From NCBI GenBank assembly GCA_016763115.1, contig JAESUL010000232.1, positions 1-5,161 on the forward strand: a stretch of 5,161 nt of DNA, written 5' to 3'. Numbering within the stretch: the first letter of the stretch is position 1; each line of letters starts with the position of its first letter. This stretch comes from Phycisphaerales bacterium (lineage in GTDB: Bacteria; Planctomycetota; Phycisphaerae; Phycisphaerales; UBA1924). Shown one piece after another: positions 5,016 through 5,161 of the stretch. The notes under the pieces are model-generated. The model made no database searches. It was given only the letters and a program-made list of their open reading frames with translations, and was not told where the DNA came from. The position numbers and the translations under genes were made by a program.

Positions 5016-5161
5016 ATGCATCAACGATTCAAGTCTGCTGTACTCTGTTCTTCGCTCGTTCTCTGTGCGTGTGCTGGCTCGGCATTGGCGTCGGACTCCG
5101 GGCTCCGAGTTGTTTCATGGAATATTTCCAACTACAGCGGATCCAACGGCGGGGCGGTTCA
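5016..5161 (+). CDS. Secreted endonuclease/exonuclease/phosphatase (EEP) family protein, N-terminal fragment
   Basis: Only 48 complete codons fall inside the window. Residues 1-25 are a signal peptide: MHQRFK n-region, a hydrophobic core rich in Leu, Val and Cys, and likely cleavage after ALA (23-25). The mature protein begins near SDSGLRVVSWNISNY. LRVVSWNI is the usual first strand of the DNase I-like EEP fold, in which the Asn (N37 here) belongs to the active site. Family members hydrolyse phosphodiester bonds in nucleic acids or small phosphoesters; the fragment cannot tell which. By analogy with its two upstream neighbours it may also end in the dockerin-like tail, but that lies outside the window. 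LCAC (16-19) weakly resembles a lipobox. Confidence 0.72.
   Translation, partial: MHQRFKSAVLCSSLVLCACAGSALASDSGLRVVSWNISNYSGSNGGAV

Noticed and set aside
5061..5072. Possible lipobox (LCAC, residues 16-19) making the EEP protein a lipoprotein
   Set aside because: Cys at position -2 is atypical and a good ALA cleavage site follows at 23-25; ordinary signal peptidase I processing is more likely, though not certain.
1..5161. CRISPR arrays, tRNA/rRNA genes, insertion sequences, phage or defence genes
   Set aside because: No short regularly spaced direct repeats, cloverleaf-like segments, transposase motifs or terminal inverted repeats were seen on either strand.

Overview
The window looks like chromosomal DNA from a planctomycete, most likely class Phycisphaerae. 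This is inferred from three things. GC content is moderate. Consecutive genes encode large exported, multidomain proteins. Two of these proteins end in the same Cys-bracketed, duplicated dockerin-like tail finishing in '-GCP', the kind of tail known in this group as a 'GC-type dockerin'. No sequence search was run, so the taxon is a judgement from pattern.

Layout. (1) Bases 1-705, minus strand: the N-terminal 235 codons of a class I SAM-dependent methyltransferase, cut by the left edge. The longer plus-strand reading frame here is only its shadow. (2) Bases 706-947: a divergent intergenic region with candidate promoters in both directions and a perfect 6-bp inverted repeat just before gene 2. 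(3) Bases 948-2345, plus: a secreted FG-GAP-type beta-propeller of seven repeats with a C-terminal dockerin-like tail. (4) Bases 2346-2643: a non-coding gap of about 300 bases with two small hairpins, a weak promoter candidate and, at its end, a strong Shine-Dalgarno. (5) Bases 2644-4821, plus: a secreted, ADAM/reprolysin-like metzincin protease with prodomain, cysteine-switch candidate, HExxHxxGxxH zinc site and Met-turn, followed by an Ig/cadherin-like module, a PA14 domain and the same dockerin-like tail. A strong intrinsic terminator follows. (6) Bases 5016-5161, plus: the start of a secreted endonuclease/exonuclease/phosphatase-family protein, cut by the right edge.

The three plus-strand genes have separate spacers and look individually transcribed, not like one operon. 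Their shared theme is export: all three have signal peptides, and the two complete ones carry a common tail that probably directs attachment or sorting on the cell surface. The propeller and PA14 modules suggest binding to glycans or proteins, the metzincin degrades protein, and the EEP enzyme would attack a phosphodiester substrate. A joint role in breakdown of extracellular polymer is inference. The methyltransferase is cytoplasmic and probably unrelated. The most interesting element is the tail: it keeps the dockerin repeat layout but has lost most of the calcium-binding residues and is flanked by two cysteines.
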